Origin: Gnomoniopsis sp. IMI 355080
Taxonomy: Eukaryota; Ascomycota; Sordariomycetes; Diaporthales; Gnomoniaceae
DNA: 22,288 bases
Direction: 5' to 3'
NCBI GenBank assembly: GCA_027946555.1
Contig: JAPEVC010000369.1
Span: 1 to 22,288, forward strand
Below, one piece after another: positions 20,197 through 22,288 of this stretch (its first letter is position 1; each line of letters starts with the position of its first letter). The notes beneath the pieces were generated by a model. It made no database searches, was not told the DNA's origin, and saw only the letters and a list, made by a program, of their open reading frames with translations. The position numbers were made by a program, and so were the translations under genes.

Positions 20197-21560
20197 CCAG
20201 GAAGGACGGGTTTGACCCACATCCGACTCGCTTCCACCTTGCTGTGGGCGGGCCCGGCGGGTTGCCAGTTGCTCAAGCTCCAGTGGGGACGGAAGGGACG
20301 AAAGGCTGGCGGCTGGCTGAGCTGGTGTGGACACGGCTGCGCCAGAGTTGTACGCAGAATGGACCTGCACATACATGCAGGGCTAGGATTCCACAATTGA
20401 CGCCCGACGTGCCTGAAGTCCCAAAACGGATGTGTGATAATTTGTCGAGCTTCCTGTGCGGGATATCGAACCGGAACGCCCCCGGAATCTTTTGAAACAT
20501 GTGATACTGGAAATTCCGGGTCTTTCAAAGCGACAAGGAGCAATGCCCATATAGTCTATGGTTTTCCCAGGCTGAAGCGTTCCAGGTTGTGAAATGCCCC
20601 CGGCTTACCGACCGCGGAAGTTCGGAGAAACCCGCTCGTGAGAATGATGGGCTGAGGCAGCATGGCAGCCCGACGCCGGCGCCATTACGGCATGCCTTGA
20701 CGTACCTAGCAACCAAAAAAGGTATGCAGAAGTGATATGCCAATGGACTTCCCGCGCGATGATTGTCATGATCGCTGTGACAGTACATGCAAACACGCAT
20801 CCCAGGAGGGATTTTCAATGCGTGTGCGATCATTTGACAGTGACAGCTTGAGAACGGGTTTTTTTTTTTTCATCTTCTTTCTTTCTTTCAGTAAGGTTCA
20901 GCGGCGGCCTCACCTGGCCCATCCACGTATCATGTTGTTCCGGGCTCGCCGAACTGTAAACAGGAGGATACTTTGTCGTTGACCTACCGGGGCATGTAAG
21001 GTTCCAAAGCTGTGTTCTGAGGCAGCACGCAAAGTCACGATGTCTCACGAATAATGCCGTGATCCGGAGCATCGAGCGCCACCAGCCGCTGAGCGCGGTG
21101 ATGAGCCTTTTGAGCGTAACCAATGGTGGCCTGCACATACATACATTATCCTAGCCGTTGAATGAAAAGGTCATCGCATGAGATGCGAGGACCGAGCATC
21201 ACATGAACATGCCTCATTTATTCTCGGTCAGCTTTGTCAGGTACCGGTGACCCCCACCATTGAAACCGAAACCCTGTCATGCCCACTAAGCTGCGGACAT
21301 GTTCGTGCCATTCTCTTCCCCGGCTACTACTTCGTGAAGACTACTCCAATCCTCGTGGCTGTTTCCTCGTGGTCTCATGACCCTAGGATTGCGTGTGGGG
21401 CATACTACCTGGTAAGAATGGACTGCGGCACAGACGGGCAAGTACTATGTACCACGCTTGCATCTTGTCTCTGCAGGTGGGACGCATGGTAGTAAAGTAG
21501 AACCATTGGGTGGTTTGCTTGACTCGATGCTGTACACCTGACGAAGGCAATGGTTCATTT

Positions 21561-22192
21561 ACCCAACTACCCAAGTACACCTAGGCAAGTACCTAACTTA
21601 AGTAGATTACCTAAGCTGACCGGCTGAATATCAAATACATTTGTCAACAGGCCAAGGTTTTTTGCCCAGTTGTCAAATCTTCCGCGTAGCTACGGCAAAA
21701 CAGCCGGTGCGTTGATCGGGCCCTGAAGTCACCAACATGGGACGAAACAAGAGGAACCATACGACCTTCGCAGCATGCCCGAAATAGAAGAGAAAGGTTA
21801 CCTTGATGTATAGTTACTTCTGCAGTCACTTCCAGACTGCTGTCAGCCTAGGTGCCTATACCTAAATCCACCTTGAAGCAGCGTTTCTCTAGGAGACACA
21901 GGAAGACTATCGTCACTAAATCGTATTGATCATTTCCAGGCCCCAATACTTTAATCACTAGTTGACTCTCTGGCATCCTCTGCAGTCCACAGTATGATAT
22001 GTATGACATGGAGACTAGCTAGGTACGGACGACCCAGGTACCATAGGTTCCACGAAGTCAAACATTGAAGAGAACCTTGAAATCTTGGAAAGGAAGAACC
22101 CGGTGACAGGGAGTTGCCTTGCTGACTGTCGAGGTGGACCCCTTGCTGAAGCCTTAAGAAAGAAAAAAAGAAAAAGGTCATTTTACTAGGTA
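21561..22192. repeat. Dispersed CCTAGGTA-like microrepeats
   Basis: Short words related to CCTAGGTACCTAAGT recur at 21561-21615 (ACCTAGGCAAGTACCTAACTTAAGTAG-type, written here as overlapping words CACCTAGG, GTACCTAA and CTTAAGTAG), at 21846-21866 (CCTAGGTGCCTATACCTAAA), at 22018-22050 (CTAGGTAC, CAGGTACC, ATAGGTTCC) and at 22185-22192 (CTAGGTAC). I recall such words scattered through intergenic DNA of many filamentous ascomycetes. No mobile element is outlined by them. Confidence 0.4.
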
Positions 22193-22288
22193 CAAAGAAA
22201 GAATGAAAGAAATCGGGTGCAACTGTTGCAATCTTTTTTCAATGCGGCTGTCTAGCCTTGTTAGTAGCGAGATCCTTGGGGGGTGGGG

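Larger units (their letters stand above)
15346..22288. other. Long gene-poor region, no supported gene
   Basis: Nearly 7 kb follow the dehydrogenase without a gene I can defend. The left 300-400 nt should include its 3' untranslated region. Open frames are short (at most about 155 codons, 20076-20543 minus), overlap on both strands, and show no domain, splice-linked extension or consistent codon preference. Base composition is mixed, with no AT-rich block of the kind left by heavy RIP. Features noted are an ORF at 16760-17038, AAATAAATAAATA at about 18190, palindromes and short repeats at 19526-19660, an 18-bp palindrome at 20179-20196, a 12-T run at 20859-20870 before a TTTC repeat, and CCTAGGTA-like microrepeats at 21561-22192. 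Confidence 0.5.

Noticed and set aside
20076..20543. 155-codon minus-strand ORF, the longest in the right-hand region
   Set aside because: It overlaps other frames on both strands, ends in a Phe/Ser run from a purine tract, and shows no motif or usable splice continuation.
20859..20897. Strong pyrimidine tract ending TTTCAG, resembling a 3' splice site
   Set aside because: No coding exon follows in any frame and no matching upstream exon was found, so it is probably low-complexity sequence.
21178..21492. 104-codon Cys-containing ORF starting at ATG 21178
   Set aside because: Several cysteines suggested a small secreted protein, but there is no signal peptide and cysteine spacing is irregular; chance is more likely.

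Overview
The window reads as nuclear DNA of a filamentous ascomycete (Pezizomycotina). Genes are split by short spliceosomal introns with GTGAGT, GTACGT, GTAAGT or GTAGGT donors and CTAAC/CTGAC branch points. Leaders are pyrimidine-rich, intergenic spaces are 2-7 kb, and the proteins belong to families seen in moulds. I cannot fix the class from sequence alone; Dothideomycetes is only a guess.

I can support three protein-coding genes, all on the + strand. (1) 1314-3170, two coding exons: a 564-residue, mostly disordered protein of unknown function, with a conserved basic N-terminal motif, a nuclear-localisation-like cluster and a WICEFCEYE block. A third, leader intron (918-1299) probably precedes the coding start. 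(2) 6781-11654, two exons: a 1530-residue disordered, Ser/Arg/Glu-rich protein that I read as a Seg1/Seg2-type eisosome scaffold. It has a 36-nt first exon, a 57-nt tandem repeat in the coding sequence and a 9-codon upstream ORF ending 6 nt before its start. (3) 13728-15345, four exons: a 370-residue short-chain dehydrogenase/reductase of the D-arabinitol 2-dehydrogenase / sorbose-xylulose reductase type, with a mitochondrial-type presequence.

The rest (1-913, 3171-6780, 11655-13727 and 15346-22288) shows no gene I can defend. It holds low-complexity purine or pyrimidine tracts, a few hairpins and palindromes, clusters of CCTAGGTA-like microrepeats, and one weak ORF at 16760-17038. I recognise no tRNA, rRNA, CRISPR array or intact transposon, and I see no obvious RIP-type AT-rich block.

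The three genes are not an evident pathway or cluster: a possible nuclear protein, a plasma-membrane-domain scaffold and a polyol/ketose oxidoreductase. I found no convincing novel multi-gene system. The most checkable points are the leader structures of genes 1 and 2, the repeat in the eisosome-like protein, and the uncharacterised WICEFCEYE family.
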